Origin: Cytophagales bacterium
GTDB lineage: Bacteria; Bacteroidota; Bacteroidia; Cytophagales; 172606-1
Assembly: GCA_030446715.1 (NCBI GenBank)
Contig: JAUJMU010000003.1
Location: 124,001-188,000 of the forward strand
Length of the DNA stretch: 64,000 nt
Reading direction: 5' to 3'
Below are positions 35,253 to 44,033 of this stretch, piece after piece (position 1 is the stretch's first letter; the number at the start of each line of letters is the position of its first letter). Under the pieces are notes generated by a model. That model ran no database searches and was not told the DNA's origin. It saw nothing but the letters and a program-made list of their open reading frames with translations. A program made the translations under genes and the position numbers.

Positions 35253-37412
35253 TTAAGAAACACCTTTCAGTTCTTCCTGCTCCGCGAAAGGCTGGTTCCG
35301 CAGGCGTTTGCCCGTGGCCTTGAACAGGGCATTGGCAACCGCTGCGCCAGTGGGTGGCAAGGCGGGTTCGCCCAGCCCGGTAGGCTCGATTCCGTTGTCC
35401 ACAAAATGTACTTCCACCTGGGGAATCTCATTGATCCGGATCATGCGGTAGGAGTTGAAATTGGTTTGTTCGGGGGCGCCGTCCCGGAAAGTCAGATTGC
35501 CGTACATGGCATGGCCCATTCCGTCCACGATGCCACCCATTACCTGCTGGCGGGCACCGCTCTGGTTGACCACCACGCCGCAGTCGGCCGCAGCGTAAAT
35601 TTTTCGGACAACCGGTTTGCCTTTCTGCATCGCTACCTCGGCCACCTGAGCTACGTAGGAGGCGTGAGAGAAATACACGCTGAATCCCTGGGCTACTTCT
35701 TTCTTCCGGCCCCAGCCTGACTTTTCCGCTGCGAGCCGGATCACACCTTTCATCCGGTCAATGTCGTATTTGATTTCTCCCACCGGGGCTTTCTTTGCCT
35801 TGTCGAGCAGTTCCAGCCGGAACTGCACCGGATCTTTTCCGGCGGCAAATGCCACTTCATCCAGAAAGGACTGTTCGGCACAGGCGAGGAAGTTGGTGAC
35901 CGGGGCCCGCCAGGGACCCGTCGTAATCGGCGACTTATGGTCAGCCGAGTCAATCAGCAGGTGATCCACGGCACCCGATGGAAAGTTATTCTCGCGGGTG
36001 GAGTTGCCAGCGTTGATACCGGCTCCCCGGAGTTTGTAGCCAATCATATTTCCCTGAACATCAAGGGCGGCCTCAAAACGGTAACGCACCGCCGGCCGGT
36101 AGCTGCCGCCGGTCATGTCGTCTTCGCGGGTCCAGATCAGTTTTACCGGAGCCTTCACCAAACGGGAAACCTCCACGGCTTCCAGCACAAAATCAGCTTT
36201 CAGGCGGCGGCCGAATCCACCTCCCATGCGGGTCATTTCTACGGTCACTTTTTCCGGTGGGATTCCAAGGAGTTTGGCTGTTTCGTTGCGGGCCAGTTCG
36301 GGCGTCTGGGTTGGCCCGACCAGTTCAGCACCGTCGGCCCGGACGTGGGCAAAAAAGTTCATCGGCTCCAGCGGACTGTGCGGCAGAAACGGACACTGGT
36401 ATTCGCTCTTCACGACTTTGGCGGCATTGCGGAAAGCCTCCTCTACATTGCCGTCTTTCCGGCGGACGGTGGCATCGGGCTGGCCGAGCAGTTGGGCGAA
36501 CAGTTTGTTGTGGTCGGCAGTGCTTTCCGTTCCGGCCTCTTTTTCCCACTCGATTTTCAGCGCCTCACGGGCTTTCTTTACCTGCCAGGTAGATTTTCCC
36601 ACCACCGCCACGCTGTTTTTGAAGGTCACTACATCAACGATACCGGGCATGGCTTTGGCGGTGGCGGCATCCACCGATTTAAGCTTCAGCCCGAAAGCAA
36701 CCGGCCTCTGGACCATTGCAAAGAGCATCCCTTCCCGGTAGAAATCCAGTCCGAAGAGTGGTTTGCCGGTAATAATGGGCAGGTTGTCCACATTTTTGAT
36801 GGACTGTCCGATCAGTTTAAAATCTTTCTGGTCTTTCAGTTTGACATCGGCCGGTATGGGTAATTTAGCGGCATCGGCAGCCAGTTCGCCGTAGGTCAGT
36901 TTGCGGCCGGTAGGCGTATGGACAACCACCCCTTTTTGGGTCGTCAGTTCGGCTACCGGCACATTGAGGCGGCTGGCAGCTGCCTGCATCAGCATTTGCC
37001 GGGCAGTGGCGCCAGCCTCCCGAAGCCTTTTCCAGGAATGGGGAATCGAGCCGCTGCCGCCGGCCACCTGGCGCTGGAATTTGATGGTATCCAGCGGCGC
37101 CTGCAATACTTTTACCGCTTTCCAGTCGGCATCCAGGTCCTCGGCGACAATGATCGGAAAGGCCGTTTTAATTCCCTGACCCACTTCGGGGTTTGGTGAG
37201 AATATGGTGATGATGCCTTTGGGGCTGATCGAAAGGTAGCTGTTAAAGTCAAATGCATCGGCAGCGGTACCGGCTACAGAGGCGGTGCCGTTTACAATGG
37301 ATGGGACACTGCCCGAAGTTTCCAGCCAGTTGAATCCCAGCACCAGTCCGCCGCCGGCAGTGGCAGCCTGCCGGAAGAAATTACGTCTGCTCTGGTTTGT
37401 TCCGTTTTTCAT
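35253..37412 (-). CDS. Molybdopterin-binding subunit of an IorB-type dehydrogenase
   Basis: 719 residues. A twin-arginine signal (QSRRNFFRQ, residues 8-16) targets the folded enzyme to the periplasm. The body is the large xanthine-dehydrogenase-family subunit in its IorB form: GQGIKTAFPIIVAEDLDADW, the ARNETAKLLG and MGGGFGRR cofactor segments, and a late GLGEPALPPTGAAVANA loop with the catalytic Glu (GEPAL). It should hold the molybdenum-pterin cofactor and oxidise an aldehyde or heterocycle. It lies 2 bp after the iron-sulphur subunit gene, so one operon. Substrate not decided. Confidence 0.95.
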   Translation of the reverse strand: MKNGTNQSRRNFFRQAATAGGGLVLGFNWLETSGSVPSIVNGTASVAGTAADAFDFNSYLSISPKGIITIFSPNPEVGQGIKTAFPIIVAEDLDADWKAVKVLQAPLDTIKFQRQVAGGSGSIPHSWKRLREAGATARQMLMQAAASRLNVPVAELTTQKGVVVHTPTGRKLTYGELAADAAKLPIPADVKLKDQKDFKLIGQSIKNVDNLPIITGKPLFGLDFYREGMLFAMVQRPVAFGLKLKSVDAATAKAMPGIVDVVTFKNSVAVVGKSTWQVKKAREALKIEWEKEAGTESTADHNKLFAQLLGQPDATVRRKDGNVEEAFRNAAKVVKSEYQCPFLPHSPLEPMNFFAHVRADGAELVGPTQTPELARNETAKLLGIPPEKVTVEMTRMGGGFGRRLKADFVLEAVEVSRLVKAPVKLIWTREDDMTGGSYRPAVRYRFEAALDVQGNMIGYKLRGAGINAGNSTRENNFPSGAVDHLLIDSADHKSPITTGPWRAPVTNFLACAEQSFLDEVAFAAGKDPVQFRLELLDKAKKAPVGEIKYDIDRMKGVIRLAAEKSGWGRKKEVAQGFSVYFSHASYVAQVAEVAMQKGKPVVRKIYAAADCGVVVNQSGARQQVMGGIVDGMGHAMYGNLTFRDGAPEQTNFNSYRMIRINEIPQVEVHFVDNGIEPTGLGEPALPPTGAAVANALFKATGKRLRNQPFAEQEELKGVS

Positions 37413-37414
37413 GT

Positions 37415-37876
37415 CTATCTGATTTTATTGGCGGCTGACTGAATGGCTTCGCGGATGCGGTGGTAGGTGCCGCAGCGGCACAGATTACCCGCCATGGCGG
37501 TATCAATTTCCTCCCCGGATGGCTTGGGATTGCGTTTAAGCAGGGCAGCTGCCATCATGATCTGACCAGCCTGGCAGTAGCCGCACTGGGGGACGTCGGT
37601 TTCGTCCCACGCCTGCTGCACCGGGTGATCACCCGTAGCGGAGAGACCTTCAATGGTGGTGATTTTTGCGTTGGCCAACGAGGAGACAGGCAATACGCAA
37701 GACCTGGCTGCCTCGCCGTTTACGTGTACGGTACACGCTCCGCACATGGCAATGCCGCAGCCGTATTTGGTGCCTGCCAGTCCGAGACTGTCACGCAGCA
37801 CCCAGAGCAGCGGGGTATCGGGGTCCACATCTGCCCGGTAGTCGCGGCCATTGATTTTCAGTTTGTAAAGGGCCAT
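37415..37876 (-). CDS. (2Fe-2S) subunit of an IorA-type dehydrogenase
   Basis: 153 residues. The plant-type ferredoxin cluster motif is [15 protein letters not shown] and the second cluster motif is [10 protein letters not shown] with a late CRC. Length and layout match IorA/CoxS small subunits, which pass electrons from the molybdenum site. It has no signal and is probably carried out with the Tat-targeted partner. First gene of the pair. Third-subunit flavoprotein is absent, as usual for IorAB. Confidence 0.95.
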   Translation of the reverse strand: MALYKLKINGRDYRADVDPDTPLLWVLRDSLGLAGTKYGCGIAMCGACTVHVNGEAARSCVLPVSSLANAKITTIEGLSATGDHPVQQAWDETDVPQCGYCQAGQIMMAAALLKRNPKPSGEEIDTAMAGNLCRCGTYHRIREAIQSAANKIR

Positions 37877-38029
37877 GATTCAGCTATTTAGATGGAGGAA
37901 GGAATCTGGCAACAATTTATCATTTTTTCTCCAATTCGTCCGGTTTTGTCTTCTTGTTGTTTTACCCTGCTGCCGGAATACTCAGGCACCCTCCGGAGGG
38001 CGGAACTTAACTTGAATTATAAATTTTAA

Positions 38030-38103
38030 AGAACTTACAAAAGACATCAGGGGAAGACTTACCGGCGCCGGTAAGTCTTCCCCTGATGTCTTTTGTAAGT
38101 TCT
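38030..38103. repeat. 74-bp perfect palindrome without spacer
   Basis: Bases 38030-38066 are the exact reverse complement of 38067-38103; the centre is GGCGCC. It lies 153 bp upstream of the IorA start codon and 44 bp past the end of the minus-strand gene at 38148. No U tract or loop typical of terminators is present, so its role is open. Confidence 0.95.
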
Positions 38104-38147
38104 CTGCTTGACAGTTCGTTTTGGCAAATCCGGCTCCCGATGCCGGC

Positions 38148-38501
38148 CTAGGCAGCCTGAGGAGGAGAAAATCTGGAACGACGGGTAAGCCGCGTATTCA
38201 TGATGGTATGAATTGCACCTTTCACCCAAAGCAGGGCATTGTTGCGGGCCTGCTCAAAGGCAACCTGACGGCTTCTCTTATTGGGCGCTTTTTTGAAATC
38301 TTCTTCAAGGTAGTGATTCAACTCATATTCAAGATCCCGGGCGTATTTTTCCCTGGCTTCCTGAGCCAGTACTTCTGAGCTGCGGATCAACTCTATTGAC
38401 TGAGTGATGTATGCCTTCAAACGGAAAAAATTCTCATCTACTGCCTCGATGCAATCCATCTCCCGGCGGATCGTCAGTAGCCTCTCCAATCCTATATTCA
38501 T
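38148..38501 (-). CDS. Hypothetical helical protein
   Basis: 117 residues, helical and charged, with Arg/Lys-rich ends (RRSRFSPPQAA). Segments such as RLLTIRREMDCIEAVDENFF and ARDLEYELNHYLEEDFKK suggest a small four-helix or coiled-coil protein. No family recognised. Start ATG at 38501. Confidence 0.65.
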   Translation of the reverse strand: MNIGLERLLTIRREMDCIEAVDENFFRLKAYITQSIELIRSSEVLAQEAREKYARDLEYELNHYLEEDFKKAPNKRSRQVAFEQARNNALLWVKGAIHTIMNTRLTRRSRFSPPQAA

Positions 38502-38801
38502 TAGTGAAACTGAAATTATGTTAAAAATAAATTAGCTGGTTTGTTAAACACCATTATGGTGTTTTATGGGGATTCTACGGCAAATGTTATTTGCCGGATG
38601 GAATTTTGAAAAATTTTTTTCAGTAATCCGCCCGAGTCCGCAAAAAGCCGGCAGCGGCTGCGGCAAAGCTTCGGTTCATGGGTTTTTTGTCCGGAGGCTG
38701 GCTAATTCTTTGGGCCCCGGACAGCCAAACGGACGAGATATCCGTATGAATACAGCAGTAAACTATTTATTACTCACCGTACAATCACTCTGATCCCGTT
38801 T
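38502..38801. other. Spacer with two short hairpins
   Basis: AACACCA/TGGTGTT-type stem at 38546-38562 and GGCAAAT/ATTTGCC at 38578-38594 lie 15 bp apart. No gene or promoter match was seen in the rest. Confidence 0.5.
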
Positions 38802-39332
38802 ATGGCAACTACCGCACAATCCTCTGATCCAATCTCCCAGGCACTGCAAAAAATCACTTATGGCTACTACATCCTGACTACCCGCAAGGATGCTTCCCAG
38901 CTTACCACCCGCAGCGAAGATTACATTGCGGCCGGTACCGTCTGCTGGGTGAGTCAGGTTTCCTTTGAACCCCACATGGTGATGGTGGCGGTTGAAAAAA
39001 CCAGTGACCTGAACGAAACCATCCAGAAAAGCCGGATTTTCGCCCTGAATGTGCTGGGCCGGAAAAACAAAGACCTGATCCAGACATTCAGCCAGAAAAC
39101 CAAAGTAGAAGAAGCCGAACACGAACTGAATGACTATGCCTACGAAGACGGCAAGGCTGGTTCGCCGCTGCTCACCGACACCGTGGCCAGCCTTGAGTGC
39201 CGCCTGGTAGAGGTCATTCATTCTCAGGCAGATCATGTTTTGTTGCTGGGCGAAGTGATCGAGGCAGTGGTCCGCGACGCTTCCGAACCCCTGCTTTCAG
39301 ATATTGACGCCGGCTATAAATACGGCGGATAA
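38802..39332 (+). CDS. Flavin reductase-like FMN-binding protein
   Basis: 176 residues with the split-barrel flavin-reductase pattern: ALQKITYGYYILTTRKDAS, GTVCWVSQVSFEPHMVMVAV and TIQKSRIFALNVLG, then an LECRLVEV strand. Such proteins bind FMN and act as NAD(P)H-flavin reductases or stand-alone oxidoreductases. Monocistronic, with its own terminator. Confidence 0.92.
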   Translation: MATTAQSSDPISQALQKITYGYYILTTRKDASQLTTRSEDYIAAGTVCWVSQVSFEPHMVMVAVEKTSDLNETIQKSRIFALNVLGRKNKDLIQTFSQKTKVEEAEHELNDYAYEDGKAGSPLLTDTVASLECRLVEVIHSQADHVLLLGEVIEAVVRDASEPLLSDIDAGYKYGG

Positions 39333-39356
39333 ATCCTGTAAGAAATCCAAAGCCTC

Positions 39357-39382
39357 AAAGCCGTTCCGGAAGGAATGGCTTT
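39357..39382 (+). terminator. Terminator of the flavin reductase gene
   Basis: An 11-bp stem (AAAGCCGTTCC / GGAATGGCTTT, one G-T pair) with a 4-nt loop, followed by T-rich sequence. Confidence 0.6.
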
Positions 39383-39446
39383 CTGATTCTGTTTCATCAG
39401 GTAAGTGATGGCGCAAAATAAAGTATAGAAATAATCAGCCAAACAC

Positions 39447-39941
39447 ATGGAACCTTCCGGTTACGTTATACCGGCCGCCACCCGCATCGGGCATATCCAC
39501 CTGAAAGTTGCGGACCTGAACCGGGCTATGGACTTTTACTGCGGGCTGCTGGGTTTTCAGCTGATTACCACTTACGGCACGGAAGCGGCTTTTATTTCGG
39601 CCGGCGGCTACCACCACCACATCGGGCTCAATACGTGGTACAGCCGCAATGCCCCGGCCGCTCCGGTGCAAAGTGCCGGATTGTTTCACACGGCCATACT
39701 TTACCCGACCCGCCGTGACCTTGCGGTGGCCTGTAAGCGCCTGCTGGATGCCGGCTATCCGCTCACCGGGGTAGCCGACCACGGGGTTTCCGAGGCGCTG
39801 TACCTCGACGATCCGGACCGCAACGGCGTTGAACTGTACTGGGACCGGCCCCGCGAAAGATGGCCCCGGAAACCCGACGGCTCAGTTGAAATGTACACCC
39901 GGCCGCTGGACCTGGATGACCTGCTGAAGGAATTGATCTGA
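39447..39941 (+). CDS. VOC-family metalloprotein (CatE-like)
   Basis: 164 residues. The vicinal-oxygen-chelate fold begins IGHIHLKVADLNRAMDFYCG (His ligand near residue 16), then a second His-bearing strand (GLFHTAIL) and DPDRNGVELYWDRP, with Glu as third ligand. It most resembles the N-terminal half of catechol-2,3-dioxygenase CatE and related glyoxalase-type enzymes. The substrate is unknown; the half-length suggests that it dimerises. Confidence 0.85.
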   Translation: MEPSGYVIPAATRIGHIHLKVADLNRAMDFYCGLLGFQLITTYGTEAAFISAGGYHHHIGLNTWYSRNAPAAPVQSAGLFHTAILYPTRRDLAVACKRLLDAGYPLTGVADHGVSEALYLDDPDRNGVELYWDRPRERWPRKPDGSVEMYTRPLDLDDLLKELI

Positions 39942-40171
39942 TCATTGTCCGGCTTCGCCTTCTTTTTATGGGTGCAGGACAAGTTTGGTTTCCCGCAGAT
40001 TTACGCAGATGGAACAGGGTATCTGCGTAAACTATCTCAGCGAAGCTAAATAATCAATGTCTTTGAAAACTTGTCTTACACTCCTTTTTATCGGCCTTTA
40101 CAGCTTCCCAAAGGCCAGTAGATTGGGAATGATCGGATAATATTTTAATTTTCTTCAAAAAGAGATTTTTC

Positions 40172-41494
40172 ATGCCCAAAAGAACCCTCAGCCTTTTCAC
40201 CTTACTGATCTGCGGAGCCGCCGCCGGGCAAACCGAAAAGATAAAAGCGGGCATTGACCGGGAAGCCGAAAAACTGGAGCCCAAAGTCATTGAATGGCGG
40301 CGTCACTTTCACCAGAACCCGGAACTATCCAACCGTGAATTTAAAACCGCCGGGAAAATTGCCGGTCATCTCCGCAGCCTCGGAATGGAAGTGCAGACCG
40401 GCGTAGCAAAAACCGGCGTGGTCGGCATCCTGCGCGGTGGCAAACCCGGCCCCGTAGTTGCGCTTCGCGCCGATATGGATGCCCTGCCCGTGACGGAACG
40501 GGCCAACCTGCCATTCGCCAGTAAGGTAAAGGCAGAATACAACGGCCAGACGGTTGGCGTCATGCATGCCTGCGGCCACGATACCCACGTTGCTATGCTG
40601 ATGGGAGCCGCCCAGATACTGTCCGGCATGAAAAAAGACCTGAAAGGTACGGTTAAGTTCATTTTTCAGCCGGCTGAAGAAGGTGCTCCGGAAGGGGAGG
40701 AGGGCGGTGCCAGGCTGATGGTGAAGGAAGGCGTACTGGAAAATCCGAAGGTTGATGTCATATTCGGCCTGCACGTTAACTCCCAGATTGAAGCAGGCAA
40801 GCTAAGTTACCGGCCGGGGGGAACCATGGCCAGTGTCAATTCCTTCACGATGAAGGTAAAAGGCAGGCAGACGCACGGCGCTTACCCCTGGTCGGGAGTA
40901 GACCCGATTGTGGTTTCTTCCCAGATCATCAATGCCTTACAGACAATTGTCAGCCGGCAGATAGATATTACCGAGGATGCGGCCGTGGTTACAGTGGGAA
41001 GCATTCATGGCGGAGTCCGCAGCAACATCATTCCGGAAGAAGTAGACATGGAGGGCACCGTCCGGGCCCTGAACCCTGAGGCCCGCCAGCAGATCCTCGA
41101 CAAGATTAAACTGATTGCCACCAACATTGCCGAAAGTGCCGGCGCCACGGCCGAGGTTAAGTTTAACGAGGGTTACCCGGTCACCTACAACGACCTTGCC
41201 CTGACCGCCCGGATGCTGCCCACATTGGAAGCTACCGCCGGCAAGGAAAAGGTGATCCTGCGGAAAGCCGTCACCGGTGCCGAGGATTTTTCTTTCTTCC
41301 AGGAGAAGGTTCCCGGGGTTTTTATTTTCGTTGGCGGCATGCCCAAAGGCAAGAACCCCGACGACGCGGCTCCCCACCATACGCCTGATTTTTACCTGGA
41401 CGAAAGTGGCATGAAGCTGGGCATGAGATTGTATTGTACCCTTGCGCTGGACTACCTCGAAGGCGGCAAGCCGGCCAATACTACGGGGAGATAA
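40172..41494 (+). CDS. M20-family amidohydrolase (exported)
   Basis: 440 residues with a signal peptide (MPKRTLSLFTLLICGAAAG). A di-zinc M20 fold with RADMDALPV, MHACGHDTHVAMLMG, PAEEGAPEGEEGG and GAEDFSFFQEKVPG. This matches IAA-amino-acid/N-acyl-amino-acid amidohydrolases (AbgB/HipO type), which split N-acyl amino acids or small peptides. It is the paralogue of the gene at 42268. Expected in the periplasm. Confidence 0.93.
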   Translation: MPKRTLSLFTLLICGAAAGQTEKIKAGIDREAEKLEPKVIEWRRHFHQNPELSNREFKTAGKIAGHLRSLGMEVQTGVAKTGVVGILRGGKPGPVVALRADMDALPVTERANLPFASKVKAEYNGQTVGVMHACGHDTHVAMLMGAAQILSGMKKDLKGTVKFIFQPAEEGAPEGEEGGARLMVKEGVLENPKVDVIFGLHVNSQIEAGKLSYRPGGTMASVNSFTMKVKGRQTHGAYPWSGVDPIVVSSQIINALQTIVSRQIDITEDAAVVTVGSIHGGVRSNIIPEEVDMEGTVRALNPEARQQILDKIKLIATNIAESAGATAEVKFNEGYPVTYNDLALTARMLPTLEATAGKEKVILRKAVTGAEDFSFFQEKVPGVFIFVGGMPKGKNPDDAAPHHTPDFYLDESGMKLGMRLYCTLALDYLEGGKPANTTGR

Positions 41495-41578
41495 GAAGAA
41501 GGAAAACGGGAGGAAAGGAAACCGGACGAAATGATGCAGCCGTTACAACTGAATACGATTCGTTTGTGACTGTCTGAA

Positions 41579-42178
41579 CTAAACAGGCCGTGACATTTCA
41601 TCTTCCGGTCTCCTTTCCTCCGGCTTACGGCCTTCCGCCTGCTCCAACTCCTTCTGCATCAGCCAGTCCTGGGCTACCACATCGCCGTGGTAGAACGGGT
41701 AATATCCCGTTACGCTAAACCCCCAACGCTGGTAAAACCGGACGGCCCGGGTGTTTTCCGGCCAGACGGCCAGCCAGACGGTCGTATAGCCCGCTTCCCG
41801 GACCGTTTGCAGGCAATGCTCCATCAGCCGGTCTCCCAGCCCCTGGCCGTAGTAATCATTCCGCAGGTAGAACCGCCCAATCTGAATGGCCCTTTTCTTT
41901 TCCATATCCGGGGGATTATGCCCATGCCGCAGTTTGGCGTAACCAGCCACTGCCTGCTGGTGGCCCATCAGAATAAAAGTGCAGTCCGGGTGCCGGAGTT
42001 CGGCTCCCAGCTGCTCCGGAGTGAACGACCGGCTGATGTAATCCTCCAGCCCCGCTGATTCCCAAACCTCGTGGTACGCCTGCCGGAACGAATCCGCTGC
42101 TAGATCCACCAGCAACGGAAGATCCTCAAGGGTGGCAGTCCGGAAGAAAATCTGATCTCTTTTATCTGAACTTGTCAT
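41579..42178 (-). CDS. GNAT-family N-acetyltransferase
   Basis: 199 residues. The acetyl-CoA-binding motif is RNDYYGQGLGDRLMEHCLQT (Q/RxxGxG/A), followed by WLAVWPENTRAVRFYQRWGF, the GNAT closing strands. The substrate is unknown. It lies convergent to the first amidohydrolase and next to the second. Confidence 0.92.
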   Translation of the reverse strand: MTSSDKRDQIFFRTATLEDLPLLVDLAADSFRQAYHEVWESAGLEDYISRSFTPEQLGAELRHPDCTFILMGHQQAVAGYAKLRHGHNPPDMEKKRAIQIGRFYLRNDYYGQGLGDRLMEHCLQTVREAGYTTVWLAVWPENTRAVRFYQRWGFSVTGYYPFYHGDVVAQDWLMQKELEQAEGRKPEERRPEDEMSRPV

Positions 42179-42267
42179 GGGGTAAAATCGGCAGAATTAC
42201 AAATTACTTTTTCCCTGAATGCCTTTTGTTAACGAACATTGAATATCAAACATCGAATAACAGACAC

Positions 42268-43593
42268 TTACTTTCTGAGCAAATCCATCACCGCAGCACT
42301 CATCGTCTGAATGCCGGCCTTGATGGCGGGTTCAGGAAGCGGGGCAAAGATGGATGAATGCAGGGAGGGGAGAGGTGTACCGGCCTTCTGGCTTTCCCCT
42401 ATCTTTTTGGGGTCAACGGCACCCAACCAGTACATGCAGATGGGTACCGCCGGTTCTTCGCGGCCGAACCTCGAAAAATCTTCTCCAACGGTAGAGGGCG
42501 GGGTGACCACGACATTTTCCTTGCCCAGCACCCGGCTGAATACGCCGGTAAGCCGCCTGGTCAGCGGAATGTCATTGATGGTGGAGGGCGTGTACGGTTC
42601 CCGGATTTTTACAGTGGGCAAACGGTCCTGCGGAATACCCGCGGCTTCGGCGGTACCTTTGATTATTCTTCTGATGGACTCTATTGTCTGGTTCCGGACT
42701 TCTTCGGAGTAGGAGCGGAGGGTAAGTTTAAGTTCAACCTGGTCGGGAATAATGTTAAACTGCGTGCCGCCGTGAATCGAACCAACTGTCACCACGCAGG
42801 GGTCGAAGGGCGAAGTCTGCCGGCTGACAATCGTTTGCAGCGCCAGCACAATCTGGGACGCCAGCACGATGGGATCTTTGGTGGTATGGGGCAAGGCGCC
42901 GTGGCCGCCCACACCTTTCACAGTGATATCCACGGCATCCACGTTGGCCATGACCGGGCCTTCGGTATAGCCAACCTTGCCGGCCGCAATATTGGCATTG
43001 GTATGCAGCGCCAGGGCATAATCAGGGCGGGGGAATTTCTTGTACAGGCCCTCCTGCAACATGGCAATGGCGCCACCGCTGCGTTCTTCGGCCGGCTGCC
43101 CGATCAATACCACGGTTCCTTTCCAGTTGTCCTTAAACTGAGTCAGCGTACGGGCCACCCCCGTGAAAACGGTCATGTGCAGGTCGTGGCCGCAGGCATG
43201 CATCACGGGCACTTCGTTGCCGGCGTCGTCCAGCATTTTTACTTTACTGGCGTAGGGCAGACCCGTCTGTTCGGGAACCGGCAGGGCATCGAGGTCCGTG
43301 CGGACGAGAACCGTAGGTCCGTTGCCGTTGCGCAGTACGCCCACCACCCCGTAGCCTCCAAGGTTTTCGGTAACGGCAAAGCCGGACTGCCGCAGTTGCG
43401 CCGCAATTTTAGCGGAAGTGTTTTTTTCCATAAAGGATACTTCCGGACTGGCGTGCAGATCTTTGTAGAAAGTTACCAACTCGGGCAGGGTTTTATCCAC
43501 AAATGCCGCGATCTGGCGGTCGGCGTTGGTTGGTTGGGCAAGGGAAGAAATGCCAAGGAGAAGTGTAGTTGCAAAAAGGCCGTAACGATACAT
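42268..43593 (-). CDS. M20-family amidohydrolase (exported paralogue)
   Basis: 441 residues from ATG 43593, where a signal peptide begins (MYRYGLFATTLLLGISSLAQ). Zinc-site motifs: VRTDLDALPV, MHACGHDLHMTVFTG, PAEERSGGA and GEDFSRFGRE. In the last motif the usual AEDF is GEDF. Same family as the gene at 40172, with a different substrate pocket likely. It reads the opposite way, with the GNAT gene between them. Confidence 0.92.
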   Translation of the reverse strand: MYRYGLFATTLLLGISSLAQPTNADRQIAAFVDKTLPELVTFYKDLHASPEVSFMEKNTSAKIAAQLRQSGFAVTENLGGYGVVGVLRNGNGPTVLVRTDLDALPVPEQTGLPYASKVKMLDDAGNEVPVMHACGHDLHMTVFTGVARTLTQFKDNWKGTVVLIGQPAEERSGGAIAMLQEGLYKKFPRPDYALALHTNANIAAGKVGYTEGPVMANVDAVDITVKGVGGHGALPHTTKDPIVLASQIVLALQTIVSRQTSPFDPCVVTVGSIHGGTQFNIIPDQVELKLTLRSYSEEVRNQTIESIRRIIKGTAEAAGIPQDRLPTVKIREPYTPSTINDIPLTRRLTGVFSRVLGKENVVVTPPSTVGEDFSRFGREEPAVPICMYWLGAVDPKKIGESQKAGTPLPSLHSSIFAPLPEPAIKAGIQTMSAAVMDLLRK

Positions 43594-43656
43594 AAAGCGG
43601 TCGGGGTAGAGAAAAGAATTACGTTGCAAAACGAACAACCAACAACCACTTATCTG

Positions 43657-43899
43657 CTATTTCTTCATGTTGTCCAGCAGCTGGTCGCGCGTTGGTTTGG
43701 TGGGTGAAAGCTCGTAGGCAATACCCTCCAGATCCAGTAAATCCATGAACTCTTTGTACTGATCGGTCTGGACGTCGAACAGGCAGTAGTTTTCGTAAGG
43801 CTCATTGAATAATTCTACTTCCGTAAGGGCGGCCAGTTTCTGTAGCCGTGCGTATTGCTGGTTCCGGATGGCTTGCTGTCTGATGATAAAATACCACAT
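43657..43899 (-). CDS. Hypothetical protein
   Basis: 80 residues from the ATG at 43899 (MWYFIIRQQAIRNQQYARLQ); upstream codons of the frame are AT-rich repeat-like DNA. The chain is amphipathic with a cluster of acidic residues (YKEFMDLLDLEGIAYELSPT). No family recognised. It ends 64 bp before the second amidohydrolase on the same strand. Confidence 0.55.
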   Translation of the reverse strand: MWYFIIRQQAIRNQQYARLQKLAALTEVELFNEPYENYCLFDVQTDQYKEFMDLLDLEGIAYELSPTKPTRDQLLDNMKK

Positions 43900-44033
43900 A
43901 GAATTTAGAAGGAATTTTAAATTCTGAATGTTGAATGGTAAATGACCTGTTTGCGGGATTCTCTGTATCACGGTTGTATTTTCAGGATCATTCAACATTC
44001 AGAATTGAGCATTCAGAATTCTTTTTAAGGGAG

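Noticed and set aside
36115-36741. Long plus-strand frames opposite the IorB-type gene
   Set aside because: Shadow frames; the IorB-type protein on the minus strand carries all motifs.
42358-43707. 449-residue plus-strand frame opposite the M20 gene
   Set aside because: The minus strand has complete M20 motifs; this frame is a shadow with low-complexity His/Arg stretches.
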